Positions 36,655-45,204 of a stretch of 64,000 nucleotides of DNA are shown here, piece by piece; positions within the stretch are counted from its first letter, which is position 1, and each line of letters opens with the position of its first letter. The position numbers were made by a program, and so were the translations under genes. Under the pieces are notes generated by a model. That model was not told where the DNA came from. It was given only the letters and a program-made list of their open reading frames with translations, and searched no databases. This stretch comes from Streptomyces sp. TLI_053 (GTDB lineage Bacteria; Actinomycetota; Actinomycetes; Streptomycetales; Streptomycetaceae), in contig NZ_LT629775.1 in assembly GCF_900105395.1 (NCBI RefSeq), positions 1,612,001 to 1,676,000 of the forward strand. The letters are read 5' to 3'.

Positions 36655-37661
36655 TCAGCCCGCCGCGGGGGCGACGGGCTGGGACTGGGTGGCGCAGTGG
36701 ATGCCTCCGCCGCCCGCCGCGACGGCGTCGACGACGACCGGTACGACGGTGCGCCCCGGGTACTCGGCCGCGAGGATCGCCCGGGCCGCCTCGTCGGCCT
36801 CCGCGTGCCCGAACTGCGGTACGAGGACGGCACCGTTCACGGTGCAGTGGTTGGTGCAGCTCGACAGGAACGCGGGCCCGGTCCCCCGGATCCTGCTGTG
36901 GTCCGGCCCGGGCAGCTCGACGATCGTCAGCGCCCGGCCCCTGGCGTCGGTGGCGGTCTGCAGGACTCGCTCGGCCTCGGTGCAGACGTCGAGCCACATC
37001 GGGGCGGAGCCCGGCCCCGGACGCCCCAGGATCACCCGTCCGGGCGCGCTGAACCGGGCCACGCAGTCGATGTGGCCGTCCGTGATGTCCTGGCCCGCCA
37101 GGCCGGCCAGCCAGATCACCTTCTCCGCGCCGAGCGAGGACTTGAGCCGCCGCTCGACCTCGGCCCGGCTCAGCCCGGGGTTGCGGTTGGGGTTCACCAG
37201 GGAGCTGACGGTGGCGAGCATCGTGCCCTGCCCGTCGGTCTCCAGCGAGCCGCCCTCCCCGGTGAACGGGGCCCGGACCCGCGCGATTCCGTAGTGGGCG
37301 AGCAGCGCGGCGGCGGCCCTGGCGTCCCTGGCGAAGTTTCGCTCGTAGCTCGTCCCGGTCTTGCCCCAGCCGTTGAAGTTGGTGTCGAGGCCGGCGACCG
37401 TCCCCTGACCGACCAGGAAGGTCGGGCCGAAGTCCCGGATCCACAGGTCGTCGTTGGAGACCGGCAGGAAGGTGATGCCTCGGGAGCCGGGCACCGCGCC
37501 GGTGTCGCAGAGCGGGGCGGCGGAGGCCACCAGCTCGGGACCGATCACCATCACGACCGGCTCGAAGCGGGAGATCTCCTTGGCGAGGTTGGCGACGTCC
37601 CGCTGCACCGCGCGGCGCCGAGGCGGAGGAGCCGGCGTCGGGAGAGATCGGGCTTGTCCAT
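36655..37661 (-). pseudogene. Agmatine deiminase family gene with Tat signal, frame-disrupted
   Basis: The gene starts at ATG 37661 behind GGAGG and encodes a twin-arginine signal start (MDKPDLSRRRLLRLGAAR). That frame then runs to a stop at 37551. The deiminase core continues in another frame (from about 37616) with NDDLWIRDFGPTFLV, EGGSLETDGQGTMLA, DGHIDCVARF and the late Cys motif GGGGIHCATQSQPV. Between signal and core the usual segment with the HERTFMAWP-type motif is missing, so a deletion with frame shift has occurred, or a sequencing error. The core alone can be read from an upstream start at 37764 without the signal. Such proteins hydrolyse agmatine or peptidyl-arginine guanidino groups. 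Confidence 0.7.
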
Positions 37662-37764
37662 CGGTACCTCCGGTGGGTGCGGGCGGACCGCCCCGGGCAC
37701 CGAGGCACGGGCGAATGGGCGCGTCCCGTCGGCGCACCCGGGGCAGGCCGGTGGGGGCGCCCAC

Positions 37765-37793
37765 ATCCTGCCTTGGACTGAAAATTCAGTCAA
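37765..37793 (-). promoter_or_regulatory. Deiminase promoter with palindromic operator
   Basis: On the minus strand TTGACT (37793-37788) and CAGGAT (37770-37765) are spaced 17 bp. The palindrome GACTGAA-AA-TTCAGTC (37776-37791) overlaps the -35, exactly as at the tatA promoter. The two promoters are probably controlled by one repressor, not encoded next to them. Confidence 0.65.
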
Positions 37794-37834
37794 TATCGCG
37801 CTTCGGAGGCAGCACCCCCACCCCGGGATCCCCG

Positions 37835-39133
37835 TCACCGGCGCACGCGCAGCTCCTTCAGCCCGTTCTGGAAGTTCGAGACCAGCCGCGGCGGAGGCGG
37901 GCCCGGCGCCGGCTCCGGCTCGGGCCAGGCGGCGACGATGCGGCGCAGCATCGCCGCCATCTGGATCCGGGCGAGCTGCGCCCCGACGCAGAAGTGCGGG
38001 CCGTGACCGAAACTGACGTGGTCGTTGGGCGTGCGGGTGAGATCGAGGCGGTCCGGGTCCGGGAAGACCGTCCCGTCGCGGTTGGCGGAGGCGTGGTAGA
38101 CGACCACCTTGTCCCCGCCCGCGATCGGCCGCCCGGCCAGGACGAGGTCCCGGGTGGCGGTGCGCCGGAACTCGATCACCGGCGGCCAGAACCGGAGCAG
38201 CTCGTCCACCGCCGATCCGGTCAACTCCGGCCGGCGGCGCAGCAGTCGGTACTGCTCGGGGTGGGTCAGCAGGGAGTACAGGGCGCCGGGCAGTCCGTTG
38301 CGCAGCGTCTCGTTCCCGGCCACGGCGAACAGGAAGAACATCGTCTCGAACTCGGCGGCACTCAGCCCGGCCTCCCGCATCCGGGCCACCATGCTGCCCG
38401 GCGGCGGCTGTTCGGCGAGCGCGTGGGCGTAGGCGAACATGTCGGCGAGGGCCGCGCGGGAGCGCGGATCGAGCGGGCGGCCGTCGGGGGCGGTGAGGTC
38501 CGCGGGGCGGTGGCCGAGCGCGTCCCGCCCCATGGCGGTGAGCCGGGACGGGTCCGCCGTGCTGGACCGGGCGTGGTCCGGGTCCTGGTAGCCGATCACC
38601 CGGTTCGACCAGTCGACCAGCAGCTGCCGGTCCTGCTCGGGCACACCCAGGATCCGCGCCAGCGTCCAGACCGGCAGATCGGCGGCGAGCGGCACGATGT
38701 CGACCTCGCCGGACGGGGCGATACCGGCGACGAGTTCGGCCGCCCGCCGCTCGATGTCCACGGTCAGCTCGCGCAGCGCGCGCGGGGTGAAGGCGGCGGC
38801 GACGGCGCGGCGCAGCCGGGAGTGGTCCGGCGGGTCCTGGTTGAGCATCATGGTGCGGGCGAAGTCCAGATCGGCCGTTGTGCCGGGGTCGCGGATCTGG
38901 GTCGCGCCGAGGTGCGAGGAGAACAACTCCGGTGTGCGCAGCACGTACTTGACGTCGGCGTGCCGCAGCACCGCCCAGTAGCCGGGTCCGGCCGGCCACG
39001 GCCCCACCGCGGGCTCCTCCACCCAGCAGACCGGCGCCTCGGCGCGCAGCTCGCGGAACAGCTCGTACGGAACGCCCTCGGCGTAGGTCTCCGGGAGGAA
39101 GATCCGGTTCGCCCGCGCCTGATCGATGCCCAT
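37835..39133 (-). CDS. Cytochrome P450
   Basis: A 432-residue P450 with the I-helix motif AGNET (272-276; the usual acidic-Thr pair is kept as E-T), K-helix ExxR Glu311-Arg314 and heme Cys382 in FGHGPHFCVGAQLARIQ. It resembles actinobacterial linalool/steroid-type P450s of the CYP111/125/142 group more than the one at 23728, but subfamily cannot be set by eye. No redox partner is adjacent. The ATG at 39133 was chosen because the conserved start (IFLPETYAEGVPYELFRELR) follows at once. Confidence 0.92.
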   Translation of the reverse strand: MGIDQARANRIFLPETYAEGVPYELFRELRAEAPVCWVEEPAVGPWPAGPGYWAVLRHADVKYVLRTPELFSSHLGATQIRDPGTTADLDFARTMMLNQDPPDHSRLRRAVAAAFTPRALRELTVDIERRAAELVAGIAPSGEVDIVPLAADLPVWTLARILGVPEQDRQLLVDWSNRVIGYQDPDHARSSTADPSRLTAMGRDALGHRPADLTAPDGRPLDPRSRAALADMFAYAHALAEQPPPGSMVARMREAGLSAAEFETMFFLFAVAGNETLRNGLPGALYSLLTHPEQYRLLRRRPELTGSAVDELLRFWPPVIEFRRTATRDLVLAGRPIAGGDKVVVYHASANRDGTVFPDPDRLDLTRTPNDHVSFGHGPHFCVGAQLARIQMAAMLRRIVAAWPEPEPAPGPPPPRLVSNFQNGLKELRVRR

Positions 39134-39196
39134 ACCGAGGGACCGTACGCCGCACCCCGGCCGACGACCAGCACGCCGACCGGTCCGGCCGGCCCC

Positions 39197-39260
39197 GGCG
39201 GGATGCCGCACCCGCGGGATGCCGCACCGGCGGGACGCCGCACCCGCGGGACGCCGCGCC
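39197..39260. repeat. Four 16-bp tandem repeats
   Basis: Four head-to-tail units of consensus (G/C)GCGGGA(T/C)GCCGCACC occupy 39197-39212, 39213-39228, 39229-39244 and 39245-39260. They lie upstream of both the P450 (minus) and the YciO-like gene (plus), in the 188-bp divergent control region. Confidence 0.8.
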
Positions 39261-39321
39261 AGTGGACCGCCGGCCGTCGCGGCTGCGCCCGCCGGTCGCC
39301 GGGATCCCGTAGGGTCGGCCA

Positions 39322-39942
39322 ATGGCGAAGTACTTCGACGTGCATCCAGAGTCCCCCCAACCGCGCACCATCACCACGGTGGCGGCCAGTCTCCGGTCCG
39401 GGGCCCTGATCGCGTACCCGACCGACTCCTGTTTCGCGCTGGGCTGCCAGCTGGACAACCGTGACGGCCTCGACCGGATCCGGTCGATCCGGCGGCTCGA
39501 CGAGCGCCACCACTTCACCCTGATGTGCGAGGACTTCGCGCAGCTGGGGCAGTTCGTCCAGCTCGACAACAACGTCTTCCGCGCGATCAAGGCCGCGACG
39601 CCGGGCAGCTACACCTTCATCCTCCCGGCCACCAAGGAGGTGCCCCGCCGCCTGATGCACCCGAAGAAGAAGACGGTGGGCGTCAGGATCCCCGACCACG
39701 CCGTCACCCGGGCACTGCTCGCCGAACTGGGCGAGCCGCTGGTCTCCAGCACCCTGCTCCTCCCCGGCGAGGAGGAGCCGATGACCCAGGGGTGGGAGAT
39801 CAAGGAGCGGCTGGACCACGTGCTGGACGCCGTGGTGGACTCCGGCGACTGCGGCACCGTGCCCACCACGGTGGTCGACTTCTCCGAGGGCGAGCCGGAG
39901 ATCGTCCGGCGGGGGGCCGGCGACCCCAGCCGCTTCGAGTGA
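39322..39942 (+). CDS. Sua5/YciO/YrdC/YwlC family protein (YciO-like)
   Basis: A 206-residue protein of the threonylcarbamoyl-AMP synthase superfamily. The nucleotide-binding start is SLRSGALIAYPTDSCFALGC, followed by IRRLDERHHFTLMCEDF, TPGSYTFILPATKEVPRRL, KKKTVGVRIPDH and the late SSTLLLPGEEEP. The overall form is that of YciO rather than the tRNA-t6A enzyme TsaC, so a role in tRNA modification is plausible but not assured. It ends at a strong hairpin (39949-39975). Confidence 0.88.
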   Translation: MAKYFDVHPESPQPRTITTVAASLRSGALIAYPTDSCFALGCQLDNRDGLDRIRSIRRLDERHHFTLMCEDFAQLGQFVQLDNNVFRAIKAATPGSYTFILPATKEVPRRLMHPKKKTVGVRIPDHAVTRALLAELGEPLVSSTLLLPGEEEPMTQGWEIKERLDHVLDAVVDSGDCGTVPTTVVDFSEGEPEIVRRGAGDPSRFE

Positions 39943-39948
39943 CCCCCG

Positions 39949-39975
39949 GGGCCCGGGGCTTCCGGCCCCGGGCCC
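39949..39975 (+). terminator. Terminator after the YciO-like gene
   Basis: An 11-bp perfect GC stem (GGGCCCGGGGC with GCCCCGGGCCC) and a 5-nt loop start 6 bases after the stop codon. Confidence 0.8.
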
Positions 39976-40011
39976 GGGCGAACAGGACGGCGGCGCGTCA
40001 GGCGGCAGCGA

Positions 40012-40068
40012 GTCAGGCAGCGGCGGATCGGGCGGCGGTGGCTCAGGCAGCGGCGGATCAGGCGGCGG
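40012..40068. repeat. Two 27-bp near-identical repeats at a 30-bp period
   Basis: Copies at 40012-40038 and 40042-40068 differ at two positions. A third, shorter TCAGGCGGCAGCGA copy begins at 39998. The second copy overlaps the last codons of the universal stress protein gene. If translated on the plus strand they would read as Gly/Ser linkers, but no gene supports that. Confidence 0.7.
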
Positions 40069-40588
40069 CGAGGGCCGCGAGTTCGCGCAGGTCGACACCT
40101 CGGCGCAGTGCGCGCAGGTCGTCCTGGAGGTCCGACGGCGGCACGGCGAGGACGGTGCAGCGGGCGTGGGCCAGGCAGTAGTGGCCCACCGAGCCGCCCC
40201 CGAGCATCCGCCGCACCGCACCGCGGACGGTGCCGTGCCGGCCCGCGCCCACCACCAGCAGGTCCCCCGGCCGGTCGGCCAGCCCGGTCAGGACCGGGCC
40301 CGCCGGGCCGCGGACGGCCTGCGGCTCGACCCGGATCCCGGCCGGGAGCCCGCCGAACGCCTCGTCCAGCGCCCGCTCAAGCCGGGCGGCGGCCATGTCC
40401 TCCCAGGCCCGCAGCAGCGGCGGGCAGGGCCGCAGCCGGTAGTTGTGCTCCCCGCCCGCCGGCGTCCACGCCAGCACCGGCACCAGCACCGCACCCCGGT
40501 CACGCGCCTCGCCCACCGCCCGGTGCAGAGCGGTCAGGCTCCCCAGCGAGCCACTGACTCCGACGATGACGCGTGCGCCGTCCGACAT
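40058..40588 (-). CDS. Universal stress protein (UspA family)
   Basis: A 176-residue single-domain UspA protein. The ATP-loop is VVGAGRHGTVRGAVRRMLGGGSVGHYCLAHARCTVLAVP, fitting the G-x2-G-x9-G-(S/T) pattern, and the N-terminal strand VIVGVSGSLGSLTALHRAV is usual. Such proteins bind ATP and act in dormancy or stress. It is convergent with the YciO-like gene, and the last coding bases overlap a repeat. Confidence 0.87.
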   Translation of the reverse strand: MSDGARVIVGVSGSLGSLTALHRAVGEARDRGAVLVPVLAWTPAGGEHNYRLRPCPPLLRAWEDMAAARLERALDEAFGGLPAGIRVEPQAVRGPAGPVLTGLADRPGDLLVVGAGRHGTVRGAVRRMLGGGSVGHYCLAHARCTVLAVPPSDLQDDLRALRRGVDLRELAALAAA

Positions 40589-40780
40589 GATCCTTCACTT
40601 TCCGGTGTTCGATCGTCCCTGTGCTTGGCGATTATGGTTCCACAAGGGATCTCAGCCTGCAAATCAAAGGCTTAAACTGAATGTGGCCTTGCATCATGCA
40701 GGCATGCGGAACCCCCGCGGAACCCCCGCCCCCGAAAATTCGCTGGCAGCCTGCCCACCACCCTCGCCACCCTGATCGAC

Positions 40781-41404
40781 GTGCCCCCGCCGAACACCCC
40801 GGAACCGACCGCCCCCGAGCCGAAGCGCCGCATCCGCGCCGTCCACACCGCCGCCACCGTGACCGTGTACCAGGCCTACTCCCCCGGGATCGGCCTGCCG
40901 GCCGCCCGCGACGGCCGGTTCCCGGCGCACTGGAAGCGCGACCGGACGACCTGGATCAAACCGTCGTTCCTCTGGATGATGTACCGCTGCGGCTGGGCCA
41001 CCAAGGAGGGGCAGGAGACCGTGCTCGCCGTCGAGATCGACCGGGCCGGCTTCGAATGGGCCCTGGAGCACGCCTGCCTCGCCCATTACGAGCGCGGCCT
41101 CCATCCGGACCGGGCGAGCTGGCAACGGCTGCTGAAGCACTCGCCCGCCCGGGTCCAGTGGGACCCGGAGCGCGACCTCCAGCTGCGGCCCCTGCCTTAC
41201 CGCTCGCTGCAACTGGGCCTGAACGGGGAGGCCGCGCGGCGCTACGCCGACGAATGGACGGTGTCGATCACCGACCTCACCCCGCTCGTGCGGCGGATCC
41301 ACGGACACCTGCGGGACGGCGAACCGGAGGCGGCCCGCCGACTGCTGCCCGAGGAGCGGCCCTACCCGGTGGCCGGCGGCCTGCCGCCCCACCTGGGCGG
41401 GTGA
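40781..41404 (+). CDS. DUF4291 domain-containing protein
   Basis: A 207-residue protein matching the DUF4291 family. Motifs are IRAVHTAATVTVYQAYSPGIGLPAARDGRFP, TWIKPSFLWMMYRCGWATKEGQE and VQWDPERDLQLRPLPYRSLQLGL. The function is unknown. The GTG at 40781 is the first possible start in frame, and the family domain begins about residue 15. The 190-bp stretch before it contains no other gene. Confidence 0.85.
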   Translation: MPPPNTPEPTAPEPKRRIRAVHTAATVTVYQAYSPGIGLPAARDGRFPAHWKRDRTTWIKPSFLWMMYRCGWATKEGQETVLAVEIDRAGFEWALEHACLAHYERGLHPDRASWQRLLKHSPARVQWDPERDLQLRPLPYRSLQLGLNGEAARRYADEWTVSITDLTPLVRRIHGHLRDGEPEAARRLLPEERPYPVAGGLPPHLGG

Positions 41405-41462
41405 GCCGCCCGAAGGAGCGGGGCGGCGTCCGGGCGTCCCCGCGGCGGCATACGATCAGCGG

Positions 41463-41831
41463 ATGAGCAAGCGTAGTGATTCCTCGTCGCCCTCCCCGGC
41501 GACGGTGTTCTCGCACGGGTGGGCGCTGCCGTCCGGGGACTCCGTCCTGTCCATCGGCTCGGTCGGGTCGGTGCTGTCCATCGGCTCGGTCGGCTCGGTG
41601 CTGTCGGTCGGCTCCGTCGGCAGCTTCCTGTCGATCGGCTCGGCCGGTTCGGCGGCGTCCGCGCTCTCGATCGGCTCGTGGCTGAGCGTCGGCTCGCTGC
41701 TCTCCGCCAACTCGCGGTGGTCGGTGCTGTCCTGGCGCTCCCGGCGGGGTCTGATGGTGGCGGGCACAGTCGCGCTCGTCGCGGGAGCGGCCTTCGCGGG
41801 CGGGTCGGCATCCCCCCGTCGCCACCGGTAG
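41463..41831 (+). CDS. Ser/Gly/Ile repeat protein with a single C-terminal membrane helix
   Basis: A 122-residue protein. Residues 26-64 contain about four copies of the nonapeptide (V/F)LS(I/V)GS(V/A)GS, followed by looser LSIGS, LSVGS and LSAN units. Such regular hydrophobic-small repeats suggest a short beta-helix-like or zipper structure. A basic hinge (SWRSRRG) leads into one membrane helix (LMVAGTVALVAGAAFAGG) and a short basic tail. It starts 58 bp after the DUF4291 gene and ends 8 bp before a rhomboid-like gene, so it could be that protein's substrate or partner. No known family is recognised. Confidence 0.75.
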   Translation: MSKRSDSSSPSPATVFSHGWALPSGDSVLSIGSVGSVLSIGSVGSVLSVGSVGSFLSIGSAGSAASALSIGSWLSVGSLLSANSRWSVLSWRSRRGLMVAGTVALVAGAAFAGGSASPRRHR

Positions 41832-41839
41832 CCCCCGGC

Positions 41840-42526
41840 ATGGCGACGAAGCTCCCGATGGAGCTCCCCCCGCTCGGCCCGTGGATACGGCGCCTGCCGC
41901 GCAATCCGGCGTTCTGGTACGTGGCCGTGCTGGCCGCGATGTGGCCGGTGCTGCACCTGCTCCCGCCCGAGCGGGTGCACGCGCTGCGCACCTGGGCGTC
42001 CACCGACCTCGGCAATCTGCGCCTGTGGCCGGACGGCCACCCGATCGAGTCGCTGACCGTCTCGGTCTTCGTGCCGCAGGACACCATCTGGGTCTGGCCG
42101 GTGTTCGCACTCTCCCTGTTCGCGGTGGTCGGCGCGCTCGGCGCCCGGCGGGCGGTGGCCTCGGTGGCCCTCGTCCACCTCGCGGCGACCGCCCTCACCG
42201 AGGGCCTGGTGTGGTGGCGGATCCAGCACGGCTCGCTGCCGGCCGAGGCCGCGCACGCGATGGACACCGGCCCCTCCTACGTCGTGGTCACCGCCCTGAC
42301 GCTGGCCGCGGCCCGGGCCCGCCCGGCGTGGTCGCGGGCGGTCTGGCTGCTGATGCTGGCGGTGGCGGCGCCCGCGCTGCTGGCCGGCCTCCCGGACGGC
42401 GAGACGGCCGCCGTCGGCCACCTGGCCTCACTGCTCGGCGGGCTCGCCCTCGCCGCCGCGCACCGCCTCGGCCTGCGCCCGCTGGTGGGACGGAGCGCGC
42501 CGCAGGTCGCCGGGCGGCCCGCGTGA
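41840..42526 (+). CDS. Rhomboid-like intramembrane protein
   Basis: A 228-residue protein with about six membrane helices. The candidate catalytic Ser146 lies in DTGPSYVVVTALT (the GxS form of rhomboids), and His194 in VGHLASLLGG provides the expected dyad partner. The N-terminus is RRLPRNPAFWYVAVLAAMWPVLHLL. Actinobacterial rhomboid-like proteins of this layout are poorly studied. It is co-transcribed with the repeat protein just upstream (8-bp gap), and transcription ends at the hairpin at 42545. Confidence 0.8.
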   Translation: MATKLPMELPPLGPWIRRLPRNPAFWYVAVLAAMWPVLHLLPPERVHALRTWASTDLGNLRLWPDGHPIESLTVSVFVPQDTIWVWPVFALSLFAVVGALGARRAVASVALVHLAATALTEGLVWWRIQHGSLPAEAAHAMDTGPSYVVVTALTLAAARARPAWSRAVWLLMLAVAAPALLAGLPDGETAAVGHLASLLGGLALAAAHRLGLRPLVGRSAPQVAGRPA

Positions 42527-42544
42527 CGCGGTAGGAGTGCACCC

Positions 42545-42590
42545 GGACGGCGGAGGGGCCGCGCGACATCGCGCGGCCCCTCCGCCGTCC
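42545..42590. terminator. Strong bidirectional terminator
   Basis: Perfect 22-bp complementary arms (42545-42566 and 42569-42590) lie between the convergent rhomboid-like and M23 genes. This is one of the longest stems in the window. Confidence 0.9.
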
Positions 42591-42636
42591 GACCGCTCCG
42601 GACCGCTCCGGACCGGACCGGTCAGGTCGGGTCAGG

Positions 42637-43911
42637 TCAGAACTCCAGCACCTCGCGGTCGAGCGGGTACTTCGAACGGTGCGGCCCCTCGTACGGCGAG
42701 GGCGTGATCGGCAGGACACCGGTCGGCTGCAGGCCCAGGTTGTCGTCCCAGATCCGGGGTTCGACCTGCCCGACGACGCGGAACGACCGGAAGGTGAACG
42801 GCGGGCTGTCGGTCGGGAAGAACTCGGCCGTGGTCATCACCTGGAAGTGCAGGTGCGGCGTGGTGGAGTTGCCGCTGTTCCCGATCAGCCCGAGCGTCTG
42901 TCCCGGTTCGACGCAGTCGCCCTCCCGGACGGCCAACGAGCCGGGTTCCAGGTGGGCGTAGAGCAGGTACCGGCCCGGCGCGACCTCCACCGTGACGTGG
43001 TTGCCGACGGTGTCCTCGATCGGCGGCACCGGCGGCGTGACCGGCGGCGGGTTGTCCGGGACACCGTCCTGCACCTCCACCACCCGGCCGCCGAGCGCGG
43101 CCACGACCGGCTGCCGGTAGCTCAGGTAGTCGGTGAGCCGTGCGGGGTCGCCCTCCCAGGTCTGCCCCTGCTCACCGACCTTGTACCAGTCGATCGCGAA
43201 GCGCTGCGGCACGCCGAAGCGGCCGTTGACCGGGCCGAGGCCGCGCCGGTGGTGGGTGTTGCCGCAGCACGACTCGCTGGCGTACCAGGCGCCGGGCCGC
43301 ACCGGCGGGGCCAGGTCCAACGGCGCGGTACGGCCGGTCGGGGTGGTCTGCACCGTCTCCTCGAAGGCGGAGGGCCCGGAGGGAGTGAGGACGGCGCCCA
43401 CGAGGTGGTGCTCGAGGACCTCCGGCGCGGGCCGGCCGGGGTCGAGGACCAGGTCGATCCAGATGATCCACTGCTGGGAACCCTGGACGACGGTCGGCGT
43501 CGGCGCCGGGGGCGGCGGGGTGTAGCCGTCCGCACCCGGCAGCGGGTCGCCCACCGGATTGGCGGCCTCGGCCAGCGCCTGGCCGCTCAGCGAGCCGACG
43601 ACCCGCTCGGTGCCGGCCTCCCGGACCTCGACCCGGTCGAGGCGCAGCGGCGTGGCGCTGGACAGCGCGCTGGTGGCGAGCAGTTCGTAGGAGAGGTGCG
43701 TCCTGCCGTCCGTGGCCTCGAACGGCGTCGGCTCGGTCAGCACGGCCGCCGTCAGCGGCGTGAACTGCGTGCCGGGCGCCAGCCGGGCGCTGCCGGTCGC
43801 GTACCCGGGGCCCGCCGGGGCCAGCAGCGTGACGGTCGCGAGCGCGGCGGCGGCCAGCCCGCGCACCAGGGGTCTGCGGCACGTGCGGTGGCGGGGATCG
43901 CGCTCTGCCAT
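42637..43911 (-). CDS. Secreted M23 family (LytM) peptidase-like protein
   Basis: A 424-residue protein with a Sec-type signal peptide (basic start, then LVRGLAAAALATVTLLAPAGPGYA). The C-terminal M23 domain (about residues 225-375) has VGNHVTVEVAPGRYLLYAHLEPGSL, EPGQTLGLIGNSGNS and the zinc motif PHLHFQV. In the first metal motif the usual H-x3-D reads RFAID, so one zinc ligand appears to be missing. The middle has Pro-rich loops. It could cleave or bind peptidoglycan. It is convergent with the rhomboid-like gene. Confidence 0.85.
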   Translation of the reverse strand: MAERDPRHRTCRRPLVRGLAAAALATVTLLAPAGPGYATGSARLAPGTQFTPLTAAVLTEPTPFEATDGRTHLSYELLATSALSSATPLRLDRVEVREAGTERVVGSLSGQALAEAANPVGDPLPGADGYTPPPPAPTPTVVQGSQQWIIWIDLVLDPGRPAPEVLEHHLVGAVLTPSGPSAFEETVQTTPTGRTAPLDLAPPVRPGAWYASESCCGNTHHRRGLGPVNGRFGVPQRFAIDWYKVGEQGQTWEGDPARLTDYLSYRQPVVAALGGRVVEVQDGVPDNPPPVTPPVPPIEDTVGNHVTVEVAPGRYLLYAHLEPGSLAVREGDCVEPGQTLGLIGNSGNSTTPHLHFQVMTTAEFFPTDSPPFTFRSFRVVGQVEPRIWDDNLGLQPTGVLPITPSPYEGPHRSKYPLDREVLEF

Positions 43912-44162
43912 GGTGCTCTTCCGTTCGTCGGGTCCGGGGCCGCGCAGGACACCGGTACGCCCCGCCCGACGAGGCGCAGGCCCATGTAACCCGGCGGCGC
44001 GCGGCTTCGGGCCGAGGCCGCCGCGGCCGGGCGGCGAACTGCACCCGTCCAGCCGCATCCGGGGCGCGTCCGCCGTCGGCGTCCGGCCCGGCCGGCCCCG
44101 TGTCCGAATGTGACAGCGAATCGTCATTGCCGCCGTCGGGCCCTCCGGCCGAGGATGGACCC

Positions 44163-45155
44163 ATGCCCACTCCGCACCGGGTCGTCGTCGCGGTCTTCCC
44201 CGACGTCGACCTCCTCGACGTCACCGGCCCCGCCGAGGTGTTCGCGCTGGCCAACCGGGAGACCGGCGGCCGGGCGGGCTACCGGGTCCGGCTCGCCGGT
44301 CCGGTCGGCGGGGCGGTCCGGACCTCGGCGGGGGTGCGGCTGCTCGCCGACCTCTCCTTCGCCGAGGTCGGCGCGGACGTGGACACCCTGCTGGTGCCGG
44401 GCGCGGTCGAGCTGACGGGGAACGGGCCGGTGGCCAAGGTCGACACCACCGTCGTCGACTGGGTGCGGGAGACCGCGCCGCACGCCCGCCGGGTGGCCTC
44501 GGTGTGCGTGGGCGCCCACGTCCTGGCGGCCGCCGGACTGCTGGACGGGCGGACCGCGACCACCCACTGGTCGACGGCCGCGCAGCTCGCCGCCGAGCAC
44601 CCCGAGGTGACGGTCGACCCCGACCCGATCTTCGTCCGGACCGACCGGGGCCGGCTGTGGACCGGGGCCGGCATCAGCGCCTGCCTGGACCTCGCGCTCG
44701 CCCTGGTGGCCGAGGACCAGGGCGAACGGACCGCGCTGGCGGTGGCCCGGCAGCTGGTGATGTACCTCAAGCGGCAGGGCGGGCAGAGCCAGTTCTCCGT
44801 CCCGCTGAGCCACCCGGCCACCGAGCGGCGCGACATCGACGAGCTGCTGCGGTGGATCGCCGGGCACCTCGACGGCGACCTCTCCACCCCGGCCCTGGCC
44901 GCCCGGATGTGCCTCAGCGAGCGGCACTTCGCCCGCGTCTTCACCCAGGAGACCGGCACCGGCCCGGCCGGGTACGTCGAGGCGGCCCGGGTGGAGGCGG
45001 CCCGGCGCCTGCTGGAGACCACCGACCGGCCGCTCGAGCAGGTCGCGGCGGCGGCCGGGCTCGGCTCGGCGGAGACCCTCCACCGGGCCTTCCGCCGCCG
45101 GCTCGCCACCACCCCCGGCGCCTACCGCCGCCGCTTCCGCACACCGTCCGTCTGA
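44163..45155 (+). CDS. GlxA-type AraC family transcriptional regulator (DJ-1/PfpI plus HTH)
   Basis: A 330-residue regulator. Residues 1-185 are a DJ-1/PfpI-like sensor domain (VVAVFPDVDLLDVTGPAEVFALAN, with SVCVGAHVLAAAGLLDGR at the nucleophile elbow). Residues 225-325 hold the two AraC helix-turn-helix units (LAARMCLSERHFARVFTQETGTGPAGYV and LEQVAAAAGLGSAETLHRAFRRRLATTPGAYRRRF). It most likely controls the isochorismatase-family gene 126 bp downstream. Confidence 0.9.
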   Translation: MPTPHRVVVAVFPDVDLLDVTGPAEVFALANRETGGRAGYRVRLAGPVGGAVRTSAGVRLLADLSFAEVGADVDTLLVPGAVELTGNGPVAKVDTTVVDWVRETAPHARRVASVCVGAHVLAAAGLLDGRTATTHWSTAAQLAAEHPEVTVDPDPIFVRTDRGRLWTGAGISACLDLALALVAEDQGERTALAVARQLVMYLKRQGGQSQFSVPLSHPATERRDIDELLRWIAGHLDGDLSTPALAARMCLSERHFARVFTQETGTGPAGYVEAARVEAARRLLETTDRPLEQVAAAAGLGSAETLHRAFRRRLATTPGAYRRRFRTPSV

Positions 45156-45204
45156 CACCTCGCCCCACCGCCCGGCCCTTCCCTTCCTCCCTCCTGCCCC
45201 GGAA

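Noticed and set aside
39197..39260. The 16-bp tandem repeats as a CRISPR array
   Set aside because: The units are contiguous without unique spacers and no cas genes are present.
39525..40181. Plus-strand frame reading Gly/Ser linkers over the repeats at 40012-40068
   Set aside because: It is out of frame with the YciO-like gene and has no plausible start or domain.
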